Shown piece after piece: positions 1 to 6,836 of a stretch of 6,836 nt of DNA. Numbering within the stretch: position 1 is the first letter of the stretch; every line of letters begins with the position of its first letter. The notes below the pieces were generated by a model. The model saw only the letters and a list, made by a program, of their open reading frames with translations, made no database searches and was not told where the DNA came from. The position numbers and the translations under genes were made by a program. Source of the stretch: Comamonadaceae bacterium (lineage in GTDB: Bacteria > Pseudomonadota > Gammaproteobacteria > Burkholderiales > Burkholderiaceae); assembly GCA_947374535.1 (NCBI GenBank), contig CANCCJ010000130.1:1-6836 (forward strand), in the 5' to 3' direction.

Positions 1-182
1 AATACCACGATGACCCCCAAACTGACCCACTGCATGGGCTCTACAAAGCCGTTTTTGCGCCACATGTAGCCAATTTGCAGCACAGTCGCTGCTATTGCCA
101 CTGCCGTGGCGGCCATGATGCCCCACGTCTTAAAGGTCACAAAAAACAAAATGATGGGAAAGAAGTCGAGCAGTAATTTCAT
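1..182 (-). CDS. yciB: Septation protein A (YciB/IspZ family), N-terminal 60 residues, cut by window edge
   Basis: Translating the minus strand from the ATG at 180-182 gives 60 residues starting [20 protein letters not shown] with no stop before the window edge. The pattern of a short basic start, a hydrophobic helix (about residues 4-18), a second hydrophobic stretch (about 21-39) and then a WRKNG-type loop is typical of the YciB/IspZ family. These are polytopic inner-membrane proteins linked to cell-envelope synthesis and septation; family members are about 180 residues, so roughly two thirds lie outside the window. The start sits 7 bp after the msrB stop. No good Shine-Dalgarno sequence is visible, so translation may depend on ribosomes arriving from msrB. 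Family assignment is confident because the N-terminus is highly characteristic; the precise molecular role is poorly defined in the family as a whole. Confidence 0.9.
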   Translation of the reverse strand, partial: MKLLLDFFPIILFFVTFKTWGIMAATAVAIAATVLQIGYMWRKNGFVEPMQWVSLGVIVV

Positions 183-189
183 AAACGCT

Positions 190-597
190 TTATTTGTTAG
201 GCACGAAGTCTAACGAAGCCGAGTTCATGCAATAGCGCAGGCCCGTGGGCGCAGGGCCATCGTTGAACACATGGCCTAAGTGTGCGCCGCATTGGCTGCA
301 CACGGTTTCCACACGCACCATGCCATGGCTGCTGTCTCGGTGCTCGGCAATGGCGTCTTCACTGGCCGCCGTGTGAAAGCTAGGCCAGCCACAGCCCGCG
401 TCAAACTTGGTGGATGCGTCGAACAGCTTGGCATCACAACACATGCAGTGGTAGCTGCCTGGCGCCCAATGGTCTTCATATTTGCCTGTGAACGGGCGTT
501 CGGTGGCGGCTTTGCGCGTGACTTCAAAAGCCACAGGTTCGGCGTTTTTAGCGGCGAGTAATTCGCGCCATTCTTGTTCGGTTTTTTGAATCGTCAT
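190..597 (-). CDS. msrB: Peptide-methionine (R)-S-oxide reductase MsrB
   Basis: This cytoplasmic enzyme reduces the R epimer of methionine sulfoxide in oxidised proteins, usually with thioredoxin as reductant. From the chosen start it is 135 residues, close to the usual length of single-domain MsrB. Visible motifs are two zinc-binding CxxC pairs (C51/C54 and C100/C103), GCGWPSF at 68-74 with the likely resolving cysteine C69, HLGHVF at 106-111, and RYCMNSASL at 121-129 with the catalytic cysteine C123. I chose ATG at 595-597 because it overlaps the selO stop as ATGA, indicating translational coupling. An in-frame TTG three codons upstream (to 606) would add MLL but has no supporting ribosome site. 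The gene lies between selO and yciB. No key residue is missing. Confidence 0.96.
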   Translation of the reverse strand: MTIQKTEQEWRELLAAKNAEPVAFEVTRKAATERPFTGKYEDHWAPGSYHCMCCDAKLFDASTKFDAGCGWPSFHTAASEDAIAEHRDSSHGMVRVETVCSQCGAHLGHVFNDGPAPTGLRYCMNSASLDFVPNK

Positions 598-2105
598 GAG
601 GAGCAACTGATTTCAATGGATGAGGCCCATTCTGGCGCAAGGCCAGCCCAGGCTTCGTAGGTGGGGTGTTCGTCAAAGGGGGTATGCAGCACTTGCAGTA
701 GATCTTGCACCATGGCAAAGTTACCAGCCTTGGCTTGGCGAATGGCCAGCTCGCCCAAGTGGTTGCGCAAAATGTATTTGGGGTTGGTGCGCAGCATAGC
801 GTCGCCAGTGGCTTGGCGGTTGGCTGGACCTAAGCGTTCAAGGTAGCGAATGCACCACGCATCAAACACCTCGCGGTGTAGGAATAAATCGCGCACAGGT
901 TCAAACGCATGCGTGCTGTGTGCGGACTCGCGCACAGCCACGCTCAAACGTCGCCAAAACACGGTGTAGTCCACACGGTCTTGTTGCAGGGCTTGCAGCA
1001 GGTCTTCGACCATGGCACGGTCACCGTTGTGTGCGCCGCTCAATCCCAGCTTGTCGCGCATGCGTTGGTCCATGGCATTTGGGAATGTCTCTTTGTAGCG
1101 CTCTAGCGCCGCCAGGGCTGGGGCTTGCTCGTCAATGAGCGGCATCAGGGCTTGGCCTAGGCAAAACAAATTCCAGTAAGCAATTTGCGGCTGACGCGCA
1201 TAGGCATAGCGACCTTGGTGGTCAGAGTGGTTGCAAATGTGGTTGGCATCAAAACCATCTAAATATTGGAAGGGGCCATAGTCCAGCGTGAGGCCAAGCA
1301 CGCTCATGTTGTCGGTATTCATCACACCGTGGCAAAAGCCGACGGCTTGCCATTGGGCCATCAAGTGGGCGGTGCTTTGGGTTACTTCATGCAACAGCGC
1401 CACATAGCGCTCAGCGCCGTGTCTGTCTTGTAGCGCAGGGAAATGCGCTTGCACCACATAGTCGGCCAATGCGCGTAGTTCATCGATTTGGCCGTTGGAT
1501 GCGAAGTGCTCAAAGTGACCAAAGCGCACAAAACTTGGGGCCACGCGGGTCACCACGGCTGCGGTTTCAACCTCTTCACGCCGTACATGGGCGGGTGAAC
1601 CTGTGACGCACAAGGCTCGCGTGGTGGGAATGTCCAAGCCATACATGGCTTCACTGCCCAAAAACTCGCGAATGCTGGAGCGTAAGACCGCACGGCCATC
1701 GCCACGACGAGAGTAGGGCGTCGGGCCTGCGCCTTTGAGCTGCAGCTCTTGCAAGCCCGTGGGCGTTTGCACCGTGCCTAGGTTCAAAGCCCGGCCATCG
1801 CCCAACTGGCCTGCCCATTGGCCAAACTGGTGGCCGCTGTAGACGCTGGCGTAGCTGCTTTTTTCCGAAGGCAACAGGTTCCCGGTCAGCAAATCAAGTG
1901 CCTCTTGCTGTTGCCAAAGGTCTGATGGCAAGCCCAGCTCAGCACGCAAGGCCTCGTTGCAACCCACCCAATGGGCGGCTGGCAGCGGTGTGGGCTCAGT
2001 AGGGGTAGCGAATTCAGCGCCTAAAGATGCAAAGCCTGCATCAGACACAGCTAACCACGCAAGGCTAACAACAGGGGTGGCGGGGCGATGAAACATGACG
2101 GGCAT
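594..2105 (-). CDS. selO: Protein adenylyltransferase SelO (YdiU/UPF0061 family)
   Basis: SelO is a pseudokinase-fold enzyme that binds ATP in a flipped orientation and transfers AMP to hydroxyl side chains of proteins; in E. coli it modifies redox-related and metabolic proteins and protects against oxidative stress. This 503-residue copy is slightly longer than E. coli YdiU (478). Visible family signatures are [18 protein letters not shown] at 89-106, ELQLKGAG at 120-127 (K124 as the likely nucleotide-contacting lysine), HGVMNTDN at 259-266 (D265/N266 catalytic loop) and LDYGPF at 274-279 (D275 in the DFG-like position). NPKYILRNH lies at 441-449. The protein ends SCSS, with C501 third from the end where eukaryotic SelO carries selenocysteine. 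C291 in ICNHSD is a possible disulfide partner. Start ATG at 2103-2105 is preceded by a weak GAG; M4 (ATG at 2094-2096) is an alternative. It overlaps msrB by ATGA. Confidence 0.95.
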   Translation of the reverse strand: MPVMFHRPATPVVSLAWLAVSDAGFASLGAEFATPTEPTPLPAAHWVGCNEALRAELGLPSDLWQQQEALDLLTGNLLPSEKSSYASVYSGHQFGQWAGQLGDGRALNLGTVQTPTGLQELQLKGAGPTPYSRRGDGRAVLRSSIREFLGSEAMYGLDIPTTRALCVTGSPAHVRREEVETAAVVTRVAPSFVRFGHFEHFASNGQIDELRALADYVVQAHFPALQDRHGAERYVALLHEVTQSTAHLMAQWQAVGFCHGVMNTDNMSVLGLTLDYGPFQYLDGFDANHICNHSDHQGRYAYARQPQIAYWNLFCLGQALMPLIDEQAPALAALERYKETFPNAMDQRMRDKLGLSGAHNGDRAMVEDLLQALQQDRVDYTVFWRRLSVAVRESAHSTHAFEPVRDLFLHREVFDAWCIRYLERLGPANRQATGDAMLRTNPKYILRNHLGELAIRQAKAGNFAMVQDLLQVLHTPFDEHPTYEAWAGLAPEWASSIEISCSS

Positions 2106-2143
2106 TGTCTCGGGTTATCCATAGGCTGGTTTTTTGTGGGCTT

Positions 2144-2173
2144 TAGAGAAAAGGGGCAAAGTATGGGCACAAT
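2144..2173 (+). promoter_or_regulatory. Possible sigma70-type promoter for the beta-oxidation operon
   Basis: TAGAGA at 2144-2149 (4 of 6 matches to TTGACA) is followed after 18 bp by CACAAT at 2168-2173 (4 of 6 to TATAAT). This would start transcription near 2180, about 40 bp before the synthetase ATG. The match is weak, and it was chosen because the spacer must hold a promoter for the plus-strand operon. I saw no convincing promoter for selO on the other strand, although it must also begin in or near this spacer. Confidence 0.25.
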
Positions 2174-2183
2174 ACACAAAAAA

Positions 2184-2195
2184 GCACGATCGTGC
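2184..2195. promoter_or_regulatory. 12-bp perfect palindrome, candidate repressor operator
   Basis: GCACGATCGTGC is its own reverse complement; the symmetry stops at the flanking A/G pair and the site sits between A-rich tracts. It lies 26 bp upstream of the synthetase ATG and just downstream of the possible -10 box, a position where a bound dimer could block initiation. Perfect palindromes with a central CGATCG or similar are common operators for TetR-family regulators. A betaproteobacterial fatty-acid repressor such as FadP is a reasonable candidate, but I cannot confirm its consensus from memory. The site could also influence the divergent selO gene. Confidence 0.4.
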
Positions 2196-2210
2196 GAAAA
2201 CGTAAAAAAC

Positions 2211-2216
2211 GAGGGA
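2211..2216 (+). promoter_or_regulatory. Ribosome binding site of the acyl-CoA synthetase
   Basis: GAGGGA lies 5 bases before the ATG at 2222. It decides the start: an in-frame GTG at 2192 would extend the protein by ten lysine/arginine-rich residues, but that codon lies inside the palindrome and has no ribosome site of its own. The protein from ATG begins [11 protein letters not shown], the usual N-terminus of this ligase family. Confidence 0.75.
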
Positions 2217-2221
2217 ACACC

Positions 2222-3862
2222 ATGCTAGGACTGATGCAAGACCAACCCCTGTTGATCTCAGGCTTGATAGATTTCGCAGACAAACACCACGGCGATGGTG
2301 ACGTGGTGTCGCGCCGTGTGGAGGGTGACATTCACCGTTACACCTGGTCTGACGTAGCACGCCGCTCGCGCCAAGTGGCCAACGCCCTGGATGGCATGAA
2401 GCTGGGTTTCAGCGACCGCGTCGCCACCATCGCGTGGAACGGCTATCGCCATTTAGAGCTTTACTTTGGCGTCAGCGGCTCAGGCCGCGTGTTGCACACC
2501 ATCAACCCACGTTTGCATCCAGAGCAAATTGCATGGATTGCCAACCATGCCGAAGACCAAGTGCTGTGTTTTGACATGACGTTTTTGCCCATCATTCAAG
2601 CCGTGCACAGCAAGTGCGCATCAGTCAAACACTGGGTGGCGATGTGCGATGCCGACAAACTGCCCTCAGACACTGGTATTCCCAACCTCATCAGCTACGA
2701 AGCATGGATGGGCAGCCAAAGCACCACCTACCAATGGCCGGTGTTTGACGAGAACACAGCGTCGAGCATGTGCTACACCAGCGGCACCACGGGCAACCCC
2801 AAAGCAGCCCTGTACAGCCACCGCTCGACCACCTTGCACGCCTACGCGGCGGCTTTGCCCGATGTGATGTGCATTTCAGCCCGCGACGCCATCTTGCCCG
2901 TGGTGCCCATGTTCCACGTCAACGCCTGGGGCATTCCGTACAGCGCAGCGCTCACAGGTGCCAAACTGGTGTTTCCAGGTCCGGGTATGGACGGCAAATC
3001 GGTCTACGAGATGATTGAGAACGAAGGCGTCACCTATGCCGCGGGCGTGCCCACGGTGTGGCAAATGTTGCTCACATACATGAAACCCAATGGCTTGAAG
3101 TTCTCGACTTTGAAGCGTACGGTCATTGGCGGCTCAGCCTGCCCACCCGCCATGATTGACGCCTTCCGTGACGACTACGGCGTAGAGGTCTTGCACGCAT
3201 GGGGCATGACCGAGCTCAGCCCCTTGGGCACTTTGTGCACCTTAAAGAACAAACACCTCAAGCTGCCTAAAGAAGAGCAAATGAAATTGCTCTTGAAACA
3301 AGGCCGCGCCATTTACGGCGTGGACATGAAAATCGTCAACGATGCAGGTGACGAACAGCCCCACGATGGCAAAGCCTATGGTGACTTGTTGGTGAAAGGC
3401 CCATGGGTGGTGGCCAATTACTACAAAGGCGAGGGCAACCCGCTGGTGAAAGACAAAGACGGCCACGACTGGTTCCCTACGGGCGACGTGGCCACCATCG
3501 ACGCCGATGGCTTTATGCAAATCACGGACCGCAGCAAAGACGTCATCAAGTCGGGCGGTGAGTGGATCAGCTCGATTGACATTGAAAACATCGCTGTAGC
3601 GCACCCCGCGGTGGCCATGGCCGCGTGCATTGGTGTCGCTCACCCCAAGTGGGACGAGCGCCCCATCGTGGCGGTGGTGAAAAAACCAGACGCCCAAGTG
3701 AGCCGTGAAGAACTGCTGGCCTTCTACGAGGGCAAAACAGCCAAGTGGCAAATCCCAGACGACGTGGTGTTTGTCGACAGCATTCCCATTGGGGCGACAG
3801 GCAAGATGCTCAAAACCAAATTACGTGAGCAACTCAAAGACTACAAGCTGCCAACAGCCTAA
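2222..3862 (+). CDS. AMP-forming acyl-CoA synthetase (long/medium-chain fatty acid-CoA ligase, AlkK/DmdB-like)
   Basis: The enzyme activates a carboxylic acid with ATP to an acyl-adenylate and then to acyl-CoA, feeding beta-oxidation. It is 546 residues and complete. Adenylate-forming (ANL) motifs appear in order: [10 protein letters not shown] at 185-194 (ATP phosphate loop), PMFHVNAWG at 229-237, HAWGMTE at 325-331 (adenine/acid pocket), WFPTGD at 417-422 (ribose-binding Asp422), the hinge region [15 protein letters not shown] at 436-450, and IGATGK at 523-528 with the adenylation lysine K528. Close relatives are annotated either as long-chain-fatty-acid-CoA ligase or as 3-(methylthio)propionyl-CoA ligase (DmdB); sequence alone does not settle chain length. 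Being followed by fadB- and fadA-like genes favours fatty or medium-chain acids. No signal peptide or membrane segment is apparent, so it is probably cytoplasmic. The gap to the next gene is 31 bp. Confidence 0.93.
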   Translation: MLGLMQDQPLLISGLIDFADKHHGDGDVVSRRVEGDIHRYTWSDVARRSRQVANALDGMKLGFSDRVATIAWNGYRHLELYFGVSGSGRVLHTINPRLHPEQIAWIANHAEDQVLCFDMTFLPIIQAVHSKCASVKHWVAMCDADKLPSDTGIPNLISYEAWMGSQSTTYQWPVFDENTASSMCYTSGTTGNPKAALYSHRSTTLHAYAAALPDVMCISARDAILPVVPMFHVNAWGIPYSAALTGAKLVFPGPGMDGKSVYEMIENEGVTYAAGVPTVWQMLLTYMKPNGLKFSTLKRTVIGGSACPPAMIDAFRDDYGVEVLHAWGMTELSPLGTLCTLKNKHLKLPKEEQMKLLLKQGRAIYGVDMKIVNDAGDEQPHDGKAYGDLLVKGPWVVANYYKGEGNPLVKDKDGHDWFPTGDVATIDADGFMQITDRSKDVIKSGGEWISSIDIENIAVAHPAVAMAACIGVAHPKWDERPIVAVVKKPDAQVSREELLAFYEGKTAKWQIPDDVVFVDSIPIGATGKMLKTKLREQLKDYKLPTA

Positions 3863-3893
3863 CCCACCCCATCAGTTTTCATAAGGAAATGCA

Positions 3894-5993
3894 ATGAGTG
3901 CAGACTACCAAGTACACGGCGATGTGGCTGTGATCACCCTGAACAACCCACCTGTGAACGGCATGGGGTTAGAGACCCGCCGCGCCTTGGTGGATGGCAT
4001 TGCGAAGGCGCAAGCCGATGCGGCCGTGAAAGCGGTGGTCATCACTGGCCATGGCAAAGCGTTTTCGGGCGGTGCAGATGTGCGCGAATTTGGTTCACCC
4101 AAAGCTTTCCAAGAGCCCAATTTGCTCAGCGTGATCTCATGCGTCGAACACTGCAGCAAGCCCGTGGTGGCGGCTATGCACACCGTGGTGATGGGCGGAG
4201 GCCTTGAGCTGGCACTGGGTTGCCACTTCCGCATTTGCGCACCTGACACCAGCATCAGCATGCCTGAGGTGAAGTTGGGCCTCATCCCAGGCGCAGGCGG
4301 CACGCAACGCTTGCCTCGGGCTTTGGGCGTGGAGCCTGCGCTGAACATGATTGTGAGCGGAGAGGCCATCAAAAGCGACATGCTGAGCATGTTGCCCGGT
4401 CAAAAACTGTTCGACCAAATGGCCATGTCACACCAAAGCCTGATGGACGAGGCCATTGCCTATGCCCGCGAAGTGGCCGATGTGCGACCACTGCCCAAAG
4501 TGCGCGATCTGCCTTGCAAACACCCGCAGGGCGATGCGTACTTTCAGTTCGCCCGCAACATGGTCAAAGGCATGGACAAAAACTACCCCGCACCACCTAA
4601 AGCGGTGGATGCGGTGGAAATGGCCACCAAGATGAAGTTTGACGACGGCATGATGTTCGAGCGCGAGCAGTTCATCAACCTCATGTGGACCCCTGAGAGC
4701 CGTGCCTTGCGCCATTTGTTTGGCGCACAACGCGCAGCCGGCAAAATGGCCGATGTGCCCAGCGACACACCTGTGCGCGACATCAAACTCGTGGCCGTCA
4801 TTGGTGCGGGCACCATGGGCGGCGGCATTGCCATGAACTTCTTGAACGCAGGCATCGCGGTCAAGATGATTGAAACCAAGCAAGAAGCTTTGGATCGTGG
4901 CGTGACCACGATCCAAAAGAACTACGAAGACCGCGTCAAAAAAGGCAAGCTCAAAGAAGACAAAGCGGCCCAGCGCATGGCGTTGCTCAGCACCACGCTC
5001 AGCTACGACGACATCAAAGACGCTGACCTCGTGATTGAGGCAGTGTTTGAAGATATGGGCGTGAAAGAAGCCGTGTTCAAACAACTCGATGCCGTGATGA
5101 AGCCGGGTGCGATTTTGGCGTCCAACACCTCGACCTTGGACCTAAACAAAATTGCCAACTTCACCAAGCGTCCCCAAGACGTGGTGGGCTTGCACTTTTT
5201 CAGCCCCGCCAACGTGATGAAGTTGCTCGAAGTGGTGCGTGGCAAAGACACCGCCAAAGACGTGTTGGCCACGGCGATGGATGTGGCCAAGAAAATCAAG
5301 AAGATTGCCGTGCTCTCGGGCGTGTGCGATGGCTTCATTGGCAACCGCATGATTGACCAATATGGTCGCCAAGCTGGCTTCTTGCTCGATGAGGGTTGTA
5401 CCCCCGCGCAGGTAGACCGCGCGATTGAAAAATTTGGCTGGGCCATGGGCCCGTTCCGCATGAGCGACTTGGCGGGCAACGACATTGGTTGGGCCATTCG
5501 CAAACGCCAATACGCAGAGAACCCCAAACGCCGCTACAGCAAAACCGCAGACTTGCTGTGCGAGCAAGGACGCTTTGGCCAAAAAACAGGCGCAGGCTGG
5601 TACGACTACAAGCCCGGCAAACGCGACGCTATTCCCAACAAAGATGTGGAAGCCATGATTGCCAAACACCGCGAATCGCTCGGCATCAAGCCCCGCAAAA
5701 TCAGCGACGAAGAAATCGTGCAGCGCCTGAACTTTGCCTTGGTGAACGAAGCCGCCCACATTTTGGAAGAAGGCATTGCCAGCAAGGCCAGTGACATCGA
5801 CATGGTCTACATCAGCGGCTACGGCTTCCCCATCTTCCGTGGCGGCCCCATGAACTACGCTGACGAGCTGGGCCTCTTCAACGTGGTGCAAGCCATGCAG
5901 CGCTTTGCCACCAACCCCCACGATGACGCCGAATTTTGGAAGCCAGCACCTTTGCTCGCCAAGCTCGCTGCCGAAGGCAAGACCTTCAACTGA
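3894..5993 (+). CDS. fadB: Bifunctional enoyl-CoA hydratase / 3-hydroxyacyl-CoA dehydrogenase (FadB/peroxisomal bifunctional enzyme type)
   Basis: It carries out the middle two steps of beta-oxidation: hydration of trans-2-enoyl-CoA and NAD-dependent oxidation of L-3-hydroxyacyl-CoA. The 699-residue protein has an N-terminal crotonase domain (about 1-190) with oxyanion-hole segment FSGGADVREF at 57-66. Its two catalytic glutamates are E105 (GGGLELALG) and E125 (MPEVKLG), spaced 20 residues apart as in E. coli FadB E119/E139. A linker leads to the NAD-binding Rossmann domain with GAGTMGGG at 304-311, SNTSTL at 410-415, catalytic H434 in HFFSPANVMKLLE, E446, and GNR at 483-485. Two C-terminal helical dehydrogenase domains follow (about 478-570 and 605-695). 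Length is closer to peroxisomal-type enzymes than to the 729-residue E. coli FadB. Start ATG is preceded 6 bases away by AAGGA. The thiolase follows after 20 bp. The symbol is by function; orthology to E. coli fadB is not certain. Confidence 0.93.
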   Translation: MSADYQVHGDVAVITLNNPPVNGMGLETRRALVDGIAKAQADAAVKAVVITGHGKAFSGGADVREFGSPKAFQEPNLLSVISCVEHCSKPVVAAMHTVVMGGGLELALGCHFRICAPDTSISMPEVKLGLIPGAGGTQRLPRALGVEPALNMIVSGEAIKSDMLSMLPGQKLFDQMAMSHQSLMDEAIAYAREVADVRPLPKVRDLPCKHPQGDAYFQFARNMVKGMDKNYPAPPKAVDAVEMATKMKFDDGMMFEREQFINLMWTPESRALRHLFGAQRAAGKMADVPSDTPVRDIKLVAVIGAGTMGGGIAMNFLNAGIAVKMIETKQEALDRGVTTIQKNYEDRVKKGKLKEDKAAQRMALLSTTLSYDDIKDADLVIEAVFEDMGVKEAVFKQLDAVMKPGAILASNTSTLDLNKIANFTKRPQDVVGLHFFSPANVMKLLEVVRGKDTAKDVLATAMDVAKKIKKIAVLSGVCDGFIGNRMIDQYGRQAGFLLDEGCTPAQVDRAIEKFGWAMGPFRMSDLAGNDIGWAIRKRQYAENPKRRYSKTADLLCEQGRFGQKTGAGWYDYKPGKRDAIPNKDVEAMIAKHRESLGIKPRKISDEEIVQRLNFALVNEAAHILEEGIASKASDIDMVYISGYGFPIFRGGPMNYADELGLFNVVQAMQRFATNPHDDAEFWKPAPLLAKLAAEGKTFN
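4889..4917. repeat. Perfect 12-bp inverted repeat with 5-base loop inside fadB
   Basis: The left arm TTTGGATCGTGG (4889-4900) and right arm CCACGATCCAAA (4906-4917) are exact reverse complements around the loop CGTGA. The hairpin encodes residues 333-341 (LDRGVTTIQ), a helix in the dehydrogenase domain. Neither side carries a T-run, so it does not look like an intrinsic terminator on either strand. Confidence 0.85.
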
Positions 5994-6013
5994 ACCGAAT
6001 TTAAGGAACTCTC

Positions 6014-6836
6014 ATGACCCACGCTGTCATTGTCTCTACCGCCCGTACACCGCTTGCCAAAAGTTGGAAGGGCTCTTTCAACATGACCCACGGCGCCACC
6101 TTGGGTGGTCACGTCGTCAAACACGCCATTGCACGCGCCGGCATTGAAGCCGCCGAGGTGGATGACGTCATCATGGGCTGCGCCTTGCCTGAGGGCGCAA
6201 CGGGCACCAACATCGCCCGTCAAATTGCACTCATGGCCGATTGCCCTGTGTCCGTGTCAGGTATGACCATCAACCGTTTCTGTTCCTCTGGTTTGCAAAC
6301 CATTGCCACTGCCGCCCAACGCATCATTGCGGGCGAGGGCGATGTGTATGTGGCCGGTGGTGTGGAAAGCATCTCGTGTGTGCAACAAGAGATGAACCAA
6401 CACATGCTGAGGGACTTGGCGCTGCAAAAGAAGAAACCAGAAATTTACTGGGATATGCTGCAAACCGCTGAGAACGTGGCCAAGCGCTACAACATTGACC
6501 GCGAAGCGATGGACGCCTATGGCGCACGCAGCCAACAACGTGCTTTTGCCGCGCAGTCGGCAGGCCTCTTTGATGCTGAAATTGCAGCCATCACCGTCAA
6601 ATCTGGTGTGGTCGACAAAGTGATGGGCTTGATGACCAAGCAAGTCACGGTCAGCAAGGACGAGGGCATTCGCGAAAACTCCACCGCCGAAGCTTTGGCT
6701 AACCTCAAGTCCGCCATGCCCGGTGGTTTGATTTCCGCAGGCAATGCCAGCCAGTTTTCAGACGGCGCAGGTGCTTGCGTGGTGATGAGCGAAGCGCTCG
6801 CCAGCAAACGTGGCCTGAAGCCCTTGGGCCGCTTCC
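6014..6836 (+). CDS. fadA: Acetyl-CoA C-acyltransferase (3-ketoacyl-CoA thiolase), 3' end outside window
   Basis: The thiolase cleaves 3-ketoacyl-CoA with free CoA to give acetyl-CoA and a chain shortened by two carbons, completing the beta-oxidation cycle. The reading frame is open from ATG 6014 to the window edge, giving 274 residues of an expected 390-400. It opens MTHAVIVSTARTPLAKSWKG, typical of thiolases. The nucleophilic cysteine is C90 in NRFCSSGLQTI (87-97); GGVESIS is at 115-121 and SAGNASQFSDGA at 241-252. The catalytic GHP histidine and second CxG cysteine near the C-terminus fall outside the window. AAGGAA at 6003-6008 is the ribosome site, 5 bases before the start, and the gene begins 20 bp after fadB, so the two are very probably cotranscribed and may form a trifunctional complex. 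The symbol is by function; a biosynthetic acetoacetyl-CoA thiolase is less likely in this operon. Confidence 0.93.
   Translation, partial: MTHAVIVSTARTPLAKSWKGSFNMTHGATLGGHVVKHAIARAGIEAAEVDDVIMGCALPEGATGTNIARQIALMADCPVSVSGMTINRFCSSGLQTIATAAQRIIAGEGDVYVAGGVESISCVQQEMNQHMLRDLALQKKKPEIYWDMLQTAENVAKRYNIDREAMDAYGARSQQRAFAAQSAGLFDAEIAAITVKSGVVDKVMGLMTKQVTVSKDEGIRENSTAEALANLKSAMPGGLISAGNASQFSDGAGACVVMSEALASKRGLKPLGRF

Noticed and set aside
598..606. TTG start extending MsrB by three residues
   Set aside because: No ribosome site supports it, whereas the ATG at 597 forms the typical ATGA overlap with selO.
2192..2221. GTG start extending the acyl-CoA synthetase by ten residues
   Set aside because: The added residues MRKRKKRGNT are not family-like, the GTG is inside the palindrome, and a good ribosome site precedes the ATG at 2222.
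2115..2360. 81-codon minus-strand open frame spanning the divergent spacer
   Set aside because: It overlaps the start of the synthetase antisense and crosses the candidate promoter and palindrome. The sequence shows no motif, and the hydrophobic tail comes from reading the A-rich spacer in complement.
3242..3751. 169-codon minus-strand open frame
   Set aside because: Antisense to the acyl-CoA synthetase motifs A7-A8 region; same shadow composition and no family signature.
3863..3893. Possible terminator or promoter between the synthetase and fadB-like genes
   Set aside because: The 31-bp gap holds only a ribosome binding site; no stem or promoter boxes are visible, which agrees with cotranscription.
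4889..4917. Hairpin as a transcription terminator
   Set aside because: No T-run follows the stem on either strand and it lies in the middle of an intact coding frame whose downstream domains are fully conserved.
4428..5084. 218-codon minus-strand open frame
   Set aside because: Antisense shadow of the fadB-like gene, with His/Phe/Val-rich sequence and no recognisable family.
5142..5921. 259-codon open frame on the minus strand opposite the fadB-like gene
   Set aside because: It lies wholly antisense to a gene with clear domain motifs, and its composition (rich in V, A, H, F, G) is what the complement of GC-biased codons gives. No recognisable domain or ribosome site.

Overview
The window looks like ordinary chromosomal housekeeping and catabolic DNA from a betaproteobacterium, most likely of the family Comamonadaceae (Limnohabitans/Rhodoferax-like). 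This rests on remembered gene order (selO, msrB, septation protein A) and on how closely the proteins match what I recall of that group; no database search was possible. Base composition is moderately GC-rich. Coding density is high: the only non-coding stretch of note is the 116-bp divergent spacer at 2106-2221.

Left half, minus strand (1-2105): a tightly packed run read right to left as selO (protein adenylyltransferase), msrB (methionine-R-sulfoxide reductase) and yciB (inner-membrane septation protein A, cut by the window edge). selO and msrB overlap by an ATGA junction, and msrB and yciB are 7 bp apart, so they are probably one transcript. SelO and MsrB both belong to protein-level responses to oxidative stress.

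Right half, plus strand (2222-6836): a beta-oxidation operon. It encodes an AMP-forming acyl-CoA synthetase that activates a free acid to its CoA thioester. Next is a bifunctional FadB-type enoyl-CoA hydratase/3-hydroxyacyl-CoA dehydrogenase, then a FadA-type thiolase cut by the right edge. Gaps are 31 and 20 bp and each gene has a purine-rich ribosome binding site. No acyl-CoA dehydrogenase (first oxidation step) lies in the window.

The divergent spacer holds a perfect 12-bp palindrome, GCACGATCGTGC, just upstream of the synthetase start; its position suits an operator for a fatty-acid-responsive repressor. A second structural oddity is a perfect 12-bp inverted repeat with a 5-base loop inside the fadB-like gene. 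I found no mobile element, RNA gene, CRISPR array or clearly undescribed system.
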